Origin: CAZAYB01 sp964489215
Lineage (GTDB): Bacteria; Planctomycetota; Phycisphaerae; Sedimentisphaerales; Anaerohalosphaeraceae
Reading direction: 5' to 3'
Assembly (NCBI GenBank): GCA_964489215.1
Contig: CAZAYB010000191.1
Coordinates: 1-6,124, forward strand
DNA length: 6,124 nt
Below the pieces are notes generated by a model that searched no databases, was not told the origin of the DNA, and worked only from the letters and a program-made list of their open reading frames with translations. Each line of letters begins with the position of its first letter. Position 1 is the first letter of the stretch. Positions 1 to 4,278 of this stretch are shown in pieces. Position numbers and translations under genes: made by a program.

Positions 1-1
1 G

Positions 2-45
2 GTTAGTCGTGATAATAAACCCGCCGGTTAAACCGGCGGGCTAAC
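2..45. repeat. Perfect GC-rich hairpin with a short outer stem
   Basis: Bases 20-29 (CCCGCCGGTT) are the exact reverse complement of 31-40 (AACCGGCGGG), with one base at the centre. Bases 2-6 (GTTAG) also pair with 41-45 (CTAAC), giving a two-tier stem-loop. No T-run follows on either strand, so it is not a classical intrinsic terminator. It ends just before a purine-rich ribosome binding site and a GTG start. It could be a leader structure for the small gene at 57, the end of a gene left of the window, or a protein-binding palindrome. The structure is certain; its role is not. Confidence 0.6.
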
Positions 46-56
46 TAAGGGGGGAT

Positions 57-182
57 GTGAAAGCGGCTACGGCGAAAAAACAATCAGCAGGGGGTATATT
101 TTTAGAAAGTTTGGGCAGTCAGGTAAAAAATGTAATAGATGCTTGGTTGAATATATTTGTTACTAAAGAAGATAAAGCTTGA
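57..182 (+). CDS. Small hypothetical protein, 41 residues, GTG start
   Basis: This is an open frame of 41 codons from GTG to TGA. An in-frame TAA at 42-44 lies just upstream, so GTG at 57 is the only plausible start. A purine-rich AAGGGGGG at 47-54 can act as Shine-Dalgarno sequence, although its spacing is short. The product is basic at the N-terminus (MKAATAKK), then has a mixed hydrophobic stretch (GIFLESLG, VIDAWLNIFV), and ends in charged residues (TKEDKA). This reads like a short amphipathic helix. There is no signal peptide, Cys motif or family I recognise. It has no close gene partner on its strand in the window. It could be a genuine small protein or a chance frame; the residue mix and ribosome binding site favour a real gene modestly. 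Confidence 0.42.
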   Translation: MKAATAKKQSAGGIFLESLGSQVKNVIDAWLNIFVTKEDKA

Positions 183-219
183 AGCAATGGTACGGCAAAG
201 ATACTCAAAAAAGGGACCT

Positions 220-255
220 GACACCTTTAGTTCTGCTGACACCTTTAGTTCTGCC
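220..255. repeat. 18-bp direct tandem repeat, possible REP-type element edge
   Basis: Two adjacent copies of GACACCTTTAGTTCTGCT lie at 220-237 and 238-255 and differ only at the last base. The left flank reads AAAAAAGGGACCTGACACC; on the minus strand this is a GGTGTCAGGTCCC motif. From memory, such motifs border dispersed REP-like sequences mobilised by IS200-type tyrosine transposases, but no transposase is present here. A weak stem, GGGCCT (261-266) with AGGCCT (273-278), follows immediately. The tandem copies are seen directly; the REP link is inference. Confidence 0.55.
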
Positions 256-339
256 TTTTCGGGCCTTTTGCCAGGCCTCGGATGAGCGTGTATGGATAGC
301 GTCCTTTTTTATTGCGTTTGATTATTCTTTCTTTTATTT

Positions 340-363
340 AAAGCTTATAAACCGGCTTTTTTT
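340..363 (+). terminator. Weak intrinsic-terminator-like stem with T-run
   Basis: AAAGC (340-344) pairs with GCTTT (355-359) across a 10-nt loop, and the T-run continues to 363. The five-pair stem is short for a terminator. Its place between the small upstream gene and the promoter at 388 makes it a sensible end point for upstream transcription. Bases 183-387 otherwise contain no convincing gene. Confidence 0.28.
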
Positions 364-387
364 AGATCATTTTAACGGATTTTTAAC

Positions 388-415
388 TTGAAATGTCCGG
401 TATTTTTTATATAAT
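388..415 (+). promoter_or_regulatory. Sigma70-like promoter for the PEP-CTERM gene
   Basis: A -35 box TTGAAA (388-393) is followed after 16 bp by a perfect -10 box TATAAT (410-415) in an AT-rich setting. Transcription would start near 422, about 100 nt before the chosen ATG at 524. This is the best promoter match in the window. Confidence 0.6.
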
Positions 416-442
416 AAGATAATAAACGGAGCGAAACACTAT

Positions 443-466
443 ATGCAAAGCAAATGCTGTAAATAA
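443..466 (+). other. Possible 7-codon leader ORF
   Basis: Just inside the predicted transcript, ATG to TAA encodes MQSKCCK. A GGAG at 428-431 precedes it, though 11 nt away, which is loose spacing. Its position between the promoter and the SD/anti-SD hairpin is typical of a leader peptide. A frame this short can occur by chance. Confidence 0.2.
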
Positions 467-469
467 CGA

Positions 470-488
470 GGAGGGAACGGATACCTCC
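470..488 (+). promoter_or_regulatory. Leader hairpin pairing a Shine-Dalgarno-like GGAGG with CCTCC
   Basis: GGAGG (470-474) can pair with CCTCC (484-488) across a 9-nt loop in the 5' leader of the PEP-CTERM gene. CCTCC also resembles the anti-SD sequence and could compete for the true ribosome binding site AAGGAG at 511-516. I could not match the leader to any riboswitch class I know. Confidence 0.3.
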
Positions 489-510
489 CTTAGATGAGGT
501 CAATTTTCAC

Positions 511-516
511 AAGGAG
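511..516 (+). promoter_or_regulatory. Ribosome binding site fixing the PEP-CTERM start at 524
   Basis: AAGGAG lies 7 nt before the ATG at 524. An in-frame ATG at 494 would add ten residues (MRSIFTRRKE) ahead of the signal peptide, but it has no purine-rich site at the proper distance, only CCTCCC. The SD placement and the normal signal peptide that results both favour 524. Confidence 0.7.
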
Positions 517-523
517 AAAGGAA

Positions 524-1621
524 ATGAGGAACCTGATTGCTATTTTGGTTATAACTATTCTATCTTCAATGCCTTTATTCGGGCAAAGAGTATGGTATTT
601 TCAGGAGATACCAAATTCTTATGGGGCAGGAAATTCTTCAATTGCAATGAGAACCGACAAGTCGTGGCCGGTTGTTGCTTATGGCAGACCTGAAAGTCAG
701 GGAGGCGGAGGAATAAGCACACTTACCCCTGCAGGTTGGGCAGATGGTCCTTTTTCGATAACTGGACTTACCGACGCAGCTTCATCTATTAATGGTTCGA
801 CCGCTTTTGTCGACAGATACGGCAATCTCTATGGAACAAATCAAGCTGGATGGTACAGTGACGGCTACTCAGCTTATATTGACGATATTTTACCAAGCGT
901 AAGTTTTGATAACAACGGCGAAGTGGGCGTTTTATACAGCGAGAACTATTTAAGGCTTGCGACACATTCAGATAATGGGTGGAGCTATGAGGTAGTTAGT
1001 GATGGCAGAGGTGATATTAATTCAAATAATTTTGCTCTTGATTATGATTCACTTAATCAGGCAAACATTATATATGAAGATGGTGGGACGATTCATTACG
1101 GCGTAAAAGGGTCTCTAACATCGGGACAGTGGCTTTTTTCAGATACACAATTGCCTTACACTTCAAGCTACTGGTTTGATCTGACTTTGACGTCAAATGA
1201 TACACCGATAGGGATTTATAACGATGGACAGGAACTCATGTTCATGAGATTCGATATTAAAACAGGTAACTGGGTGTCAGGCGTGATAGACCAACTTTAT
1301 GCTGAAGGTCGTTGTACAATAGCCACTGACAGTAAAGGAGGAGTAGGCGTTGCTTATATTAAGGGGGGTGATTTTAACAGAGGTATGGTATCTTTTGCTT
1401 ATACTGACTTTACTTCAGGTTGGCAGATTGAGCCTATACATTACGGTATTTCTGTTAATGAGGTTGGTTTAGACTTCGACTCGGCGGACAATCCTGTCAT
1501 ATCTTTCAGGGATCTTTCTGATAATATTGTACTTGCTTATGATCCTATAATTATTCCTGAACCTGCTTCTTTTATTTTGGTTTGCTTTGGTTTGACTTTT
1601 ATAAATAAATCACGAGGATGA
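524..1621 (+). CDS. Secreted PEP-CTERM protein with beta-propeller-like repeats
   Basis: The product has 365 residues. Residues 1-21 form a Sec signal peptide: MRN, then a hydrophobic core at about 4-19, with likely cleavage near LFGQ. The C-terminus has Pro-Glu-Pro at 345-347, a short hydrophobic stretch (about 349-360) and a basic end (KSRG). This is the PEP-CTERM signal recognised by an exosortase, so the protein is probably exported, cleaved and retained in the envelope or matrix. Between these ends, degenerate repeats of about 40-50 residues share a Trp near their end (W72, W110, W153, W203, W250, W300). They also share a core like D-S-x-G/N-x-hydrophobic-x-Y before a strand, as in propeller-type proteins such as BNR/sialidase-like folds. 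No catalytic residues can be assigned, so the ligand is unknown. No exosortase or polysaccharide gene is in view. A strong promoter and about 100 nt of leader precede it. Confidence 0.82.
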   Translation: MRNLIAILVITILSSMPLFGQRVWYFQEIPNSYGAGNSSIAMRTDKSWPVVAYGRPESQGGGGISTLTPAGWADGPFSITGLTDAASSINGSTAFVDRYGNLYGTNQAGWYSDGYSAYIDDILPSVSFDNNGEVGVLYSENYLRLATHSDNGWSYEVVSDGRGDINSNNFALDYDSLNQANIIYEDGGTIHYGVKGSLTSGQWLFSDTQLPYTSSYWFDLTLTSNDTPIGIYNDGQELMFMRFDIKTGNWVSGVIDQLYAEGRCTIATDSKGGVGVAYIKGGDFNRGMVSFAYTDFTSGWQIEPIHYGISVNEVGLDFDSADNPVISFRDLSDNIVLAYDPIIIPEPASFILVCFGLTFINKSRG

Positions 1622-1808
1622 ATTTTACAAGGATGAAATTATTTTTACACGATGGAATGCTTTTGTTAGAAAAACAGAATTGGGCATCGTCGAGAAAAGA
1701 TTGGAAGCAGTAGTTGAAAGATTACAGCTATTTTTTGATGATGTAATCAGGGCGTTAGCTACACGCGAAGACTTTGACAAAAAATGGGACAAAAATCAAT
1801 GGAAGTAA
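1605..1808 (+). pseudogene. Open frame without a start codon, coiled-coil-like fragment
   Basis: A frame open from just after a TAA (1602-1604) to TAA at 1806-1808 encodes a protein-like 67-residue stretch. It includes the charged helical segments ELGIVEKRLEAVVERLQ and ATREDFDKKWDKNQWK. It has no ATG or GTG; the first usable start is TTG at 1680, which would give 42 residues with no clear ribosome binding site. A better-placed ATG at 1618 overlaps the TGA of the PEP-CTERM gene, with ACGAGG just before it. However, it lies in another frame and stops at 1713, so a one-base indel near 1640-1680 could have split a gene. The frame overlaps the next gene by 10 nt, which suggests the two were once translationally coupled. 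The sequence recalls small coiled-coil proteins with 'ATKEDL'-type motifs, but I cannot name the family. Confidence 0.35.
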
Positions 1809-2293
1809 AGAATCCCTCTCCTAAAGAAGTTTCACACTATCTCGATAAATGGGACACGCTTGAAAACTACGTATTACAGGAAAGCAGCCTTAGAAAGTTA
1901 TTCACAAAAACATATCCACTGAACATTAAAATGGATGATGTTTTGATAAAAGTCTGTTCATTAAATGATTTTTATAGCACTAACATTTTTTCCCCTTTCA
2001 ACGTAGCGAAACATATTGTTGGATTACAAATAGATCAGCGGCTTGCTGGTAGAGACTTCAACCTTGTAAATGATATTGCTACTGTTAAAGTAAACGACCA
2101 TAAAACCATCAATTTCTACTCCTTCGCTACCAAATATTGCAGCCATCACTTGCCTGAAGATTANNNNNNNNNNNNNNNNNNNNNNNNNNNNNNNNNNNNN
2201 NNNNNNNNNNNNNNNNNNNNNNNNNNNNNNNNNNNNNNNNNNNNNNNNNNNNNNNNNNNNNNNGCCTATTTCCCCAAAAAATACGGGGCCTGA
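1799..2293 (+). CDS. Conserved hypothetical protein interrupted by an assembly gap
   Basis: The ATG at 1799 (MEVKNPSPKEV) is preferred. An in-frame ATG at 1784 is possible but would add only five residues inside the overlap with the preceding frame. About 121 residues are visible before the N-run, including LDKWDTLENYV, VCSLNDFYSTNIFS and NFYSFATKYCSHH. The last nine residues (AYFPKKYGA) follow it. From memory, these motifs match a widespread uncharacterised family of about 200 residues that ends with a K-x-Y-F-P-K-K-Y-like sequence, so both sides of the gap probably belong to one gene. About 60-80 residues would then be missing, more than 100 N can hold, so the continuous frame is accidental. 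No catalytic function can be assigned. It is tightly packed with the preceding frame and lies 18 nt before the DUF6933 gene, which suggests an operon. Confidence 0.65.
   Translation: MEVKNPSPKEVSHYLDKWDTLENYVLQESSLRKLFTKTYPLNIKMDDVLIKVCSLNDFYSTNIFSPFNVAKHIVGLQIDQRLAGRDFNLVNDIATVKVNDHKTINFYSFATKYCSHHLPEDXXXXXXXXXXXXXXXXXXXXXXXXXXXXXXXXXXAYFPKKYGA
2164..2263. other. Assembly gap of exactly 100 N
   Basis: One hundred consecutive unknown bases separate two parts of what appears to be one gene. The round length is the conventional placeholder for a scaffold gap of unknown size. Coordinates and reading frame across it therefore cannot be trusted. Confidence 0.98.
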
Positions 2294-2311
2294 TTTTGAC
2301 AAGGTAAATTC

Positions 2312-2494
2312 ATGTTCGTTTTACACTGCACAATAAAAGCACAGGATCGCCTGAAGGTTAAACCGATTGATGCCTTGCCCGAGCCAACCACCCGATTGGG
2401 GAATTGGTATTGCAATGAATTTGCCGCATCCAGACGCAAGTATATGATTTTCGCAAATGAACGCACATTGCTTCTGGTCTGCCCCTTTTTTTAG
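2312..2494 (+). pseudogene. DUF6933 domain protein, 3' end lost to an IS insertion
   Basis: The N-terminus MFVLHCTIKAQDRL, then TTRLGNWYCNEF and FANERTLL, match the pattern I recall for DUF6933 proteins: an 'M-x-x-L-R-C-T-x-K' start, 'LGDWYANL' and 'VNERTLLPV'. The family has no known biochemical role, and full members are about 150-180 residues. Here the frame stops after 60 codons. The last conserved residues (NERTLL) are followed at once by the likely IS tip TGGTCTGCCCC at 2475, so the final codons (LVCPFF) come from the element. AAGG at 2301-2304 lies 7 nt before the ATG, and the upstream gene ends 18 nt away, so the two were probably co-transcribed. The 3' part of the gene is not in the window. 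Confidence 0.72.
2475..2485. repeat. Probable terminal inverted repeat of the IS3-family element
   Basis: TGGTCTGCCCC begins with TG and has the C-rich run common at IS3-family ends. It lies just past the stop codon of the transposase remnant, where the right end of such an element is expected. It also marks the point where DUF6933 similarity ends. The partner repeat and the target duplication are not present. Confidence 0.5.
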
Positions 2495-2646
2495 TCCAGT
2501 TGTTGTGAGAGGGTTTCACGCTCATCAGGCTGTTCAGGCTTATGCTTTCGCTGTTTGATACAGCTGACGACTTCACAGAATTTTACAAATTCAGCAGGGG
2601 TCATATAAACCAGACTGCTGTGCAGGTTGCAATTATTATAATACAT
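2491..2646 (-). pseudogene. IS3-family transposase OrfB, C-terminal fragment
   Basis: Fifty-one residues are readable, starting MYYNNCNLHSSLVYMTPAEF. This matches the end of IS3-family integrase-core transposases, whose signature is 'Y-N-x-x-R-x-H-S-S-L-G-Y-x-T-P-A-E-F'. The remaining tail (KQRKHKPEQP and onward) is charged and variable. The D-D-E catalytic residues would lie upstream and are absent. An in-frame TAA sits just ahead (2653-2655 on the minus strand), so the ATG at 2646 is only the edge of similarity. The Arg normally found before the HSSL motif is replaced here (N-C-N-L-H), consistent with decay or divergence. Confidence 0.75.
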
Positions 2647-2719
2647 TTGTTATCTTTTGGCAACATATCTTGATTCTTCAATTCAAAAGTATATTTCCCA
2701 TCCTTGATTTTTTTTTGGT

Positions 2720-3988
2720 TTATGATTTCAGGGTTATGTTTATGATCTGGTTTTTTTTGGGGTTCATTGCTTTTGGTATTTTTACCATGAAGTATTGCTG
2801 GCATCTGCCCTGGGCTGAGCCGGTTTTGTGTATTTTTTCTACGATGACCTGGAGTGATTTTCCGATGAATTTTTTTCTGAATTGCAGTTGTAGTTTTTTG
2901 TCAAGGTCTGAGAGGATTTTTGATCTTTGTTTTATTGTTTCGGGTGGTATTTGATTTTTCATTTCGGCGGCGGGTGTGTTTTTTCTTGGTGAGAAGCTGA
3001 AGACGTGTATTTTAGCAAATTTTACTTTTTGAGCAATTTCGATAGTGTTTTGGAAGTCTTTTTCCGATTCGCCGGGGAAGCCTGTTATGATGTCTGTGGT
3101 AATTGCAGGTGAGTCGAGAGAGTTTTTAATTTTTTCGATTACATTGAGGTATTGGGGTATTGTGTATTGTCTTGCCATTTTTTTTAGTATTTTGGGTGAG
3201 CCGGTTTGGAGGGGCAGGTGGAGGTGCGGAGCGATGTTTTTGTGATTTTTGAAGGATTGGAGTAGCTGGTCAGTGAGGTCTCCCGGTTCGAGGCTGCTTA
3301 GTCTTAGTCTTTTGAGGTTCGGCAGCTGAGCGATTTTGTTTACGAGGTTGGGCAGTGCCAGATTTTGTTTTGTGTTCCAATTTTTTCTTCTTACGGTGCT
3401 TTGGCCGTAAGCTCCGAGGAAAATTCCGGTCAGTACGATTTCCGGGTGTCCGGCTTTTATGAGGTTTTTTGCTTCGTTTATTACTCTTTCGATTGGTTTT
3501 GAGGTAATATTTGTTCTTATTTTTGGAATTATGCAGTATGAGCAGTATCCGTCGCAGCCGTCCTGTACTTTCAGGAATGCTCTTGACTGGTTCTTGTACC
3601 GGCAGAGGTCTTGCAGCTGGGCGGGGGGTGTGTGATTTTTGTTTTTTTTGAGCATTTGTGTCAGAGCTTGAGCGAGTTTGTTTTTGTCGTAAATGATTTT
3701 TGCGTTTTCGGGGAGGTTTTTGAGTTCATCGTCTGGTGACTCTTTTTTTGCGAGGCATCCTGTAACAAAAACGGAGGTGTCTGGACTAATTCTATTTAGT
3801 TTGTTTACGGCTTGTCTGCTTTTTGCAGAGGCAGTTTTTGTTACGCAGCAAGTGTTTACAATCAGGATGTCAGGGTTGCGTGCGGGGTCTGTCCATGTAA
3901 GTCCTTGTTTTTCAAGGACCTGCGCAATTTGCCTTGTTTCGTACTGGTTTACCTTGCATCCTAATGTTGTTATTGAAAAAGTTTTCAT
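2720..3988 (-). CDS. mtaB: tRNA t6A37 methylthiotransferase MtaB
   Basis: The product has 422 residues, the usual family length. It is a radical-SAM enzyme that converts t6A to ms2t6A at position 37 of ANN-decoding tRNAs, using two 4Fe-4S clusters in the cytoplasm. The N-terminal methylthiotransferase domain has its three cluster Cys: C11 in LGCKVNQYETR, C47 in VNTCCVTKTA and C78 in TGCLAK. The radical-SAM motif CxxxCxxC is at C145, C149 and C152 (GCDGYCSYCIIP). Further family blocks are LTGIFLGAYG, LRLSSLEPGD, HLPLQTGS and TDIITGFPGE. The last ~60 residues fit a TRAM-like RNA-binding domain. The KVNQYE and NTCCVT forms point to MtaB rather than MiaB or RimO. No clear Shine-Dalgarno sequence precedes the ATG. 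The coding strand is A-rich with runs of A near the 3' end. It is divergent from pilM and appears monocistronic. Confidence 0.92.
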   Translation of the reverse strand: MKTFSITTLGCKVNQYETRQIAQVLEKQGLTWTDPARNPDILIVNTCCVTKTASAKSRQAVNKLNRISPDTSVFVTGCLAKKESPDDELKNLPENAKIIYDKNKLAQALTQMLKKNKNHTPPAQLQDLCRYKNQSRAFLKVQDGCDGYCSYCIIPKIRTNITSKPIERVINEAKNLIKAGHPEIVLTGIFLGAYGQSTVRRKNWNTKQNLALPNLVNKIAQLPNLKRLRLSSLEPGDLTDQLLQSFKNHKNIAPHLHLPLQTGSPKILKKMARQYTIPQYLNVIEKIKNSLDSPAITTDIITGFPGESEKDFQNTIEIAQKVKFAKIHVFSFSPRKNTPAAEMKNQIPPETIKQRSKILSDLDKKLQLQFRKKFIGKSLQVIVEKIHKTGSAQGRCQQYFMVKIPKAMNPKKNQIINITLKS

Positions 3989-4079
3989 TATGTGTTAAAA
4001 GAGTATTTTTATTTGGGTTATTAATATATCTGTGTATAATTGACATGCGGCTTTATTTTGTTAAAGCAGCTTTGGACGT

Positions 4080-4108
4080 ATTATACAGTTTTATTTTTGT
4101 GATTTGAA
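4080..4108 (-). promoter_or_regulatory. Candidate mtaB promoter
   Basis: On the minus strand, TATAAT (plus coordinates 4085 to 4080) lies 17 bp after TTCAAA (4108 to 4103), giving a start near 4073 and a leader of about 85 nt. The -10 box is perfect but the -35 box is weak. The region is very AT-rich, so chance matches are likely. Confidence 0.35.
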
Positions 4109-4164
4109 CTTTTTTGTGATTAAGAGCATATAAATATTTGCAATAATGTTTGAGTGTTCTTTTT

Positions 4165-4195
4165 TTGTTACAAGTTTGATTATTATCATTATAAT
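4165..4195 (+). promoter_or_regulatory. Candidate pilM promoter
   Basis: TTGTTA (4165-4170) and TATAAT (4190-4195) are 19 bp apart, or 18 bp if TTATAA at 4189 is used. This gives a leader of about 77 nt before the pilM ATG. The 290 bp between mtaB and pilM hold no gene; other weak pairs exist there, for example TTGACA at 4040-4045 without a good -10. Confidence 0.35.
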
Positions 4196-4278
4196 ATTAA
4201 TTTAAGTCTTAAGAGATAAAGGCAATCTAAAGAGTATTTTTGTCGTCAAAAAGGTTTAATCAGTTATAGGAGACAGTT

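Larger units (their letters stand above)
2475..2646 (-). mobile_element. IS3-family insertion sequence remnant, right end only
   Basis: This is the tail of an insertion sequence: the C-terminal codons of OrfB plus a probable inverted repeat at 2475-2485. Everything upstream in the element (orfA, the DDE catalytic core and the left inverted repeat) is missing. The break is near 2647-2655, where an in-frame stop appears. Bases 2647-2719, between this break and the end of mtaB, contain no gene that I can support. The element is immobile by itself. A deletion between the IS and the flank of mtaB would explain both the missing left end and the missing 3' part of the DUF6933 gene. Confidence 0.65.

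Noticed and set aside
20..40. Intrinsic terminator at the left edge
   Set aside because: The stem is strong, but no T-run follows on either strand.
179..391. TTG-started frame of 70 codons on the plus strand
   Set aside because: It reads through the 18-bp tandem repeat and T-rich non-coding DNA, has no good ribosome binding site, and gives a repetitive TPLVL peptide with no family resemblance.
422..523. Riboswitch (c-di-GMP or cobalamin) in the PEP-CTERM leader
   Set aside because: I compared the leader with the consensus cores I remember and found no adequate match. Only a simple hairpin is supported.
2024..2302. Minus-strand frame spanning the N-run
   Set aside because: It is mostly unknown residues and antisense to the better supported conserved hypothetical gene.
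2266..2576. Two overlapping minus-strand frames opposite the DUF6933 fragment
   Set aside because: They cross the DUF6933/IS junction and match neither family. The transposase similarity lies in a different minus-strand frame.
2601..2804. 67-codon minus-strand frame across the mtaB end and IS remnant
   Set aside because: It overlaps the mtaB 3' end in another frame, then runs through unrelated flank and IS sequence in the wrong frame. A frameshifted mtaB C-terminus was considered, but the annotated end already completes a TRAM-like domain.
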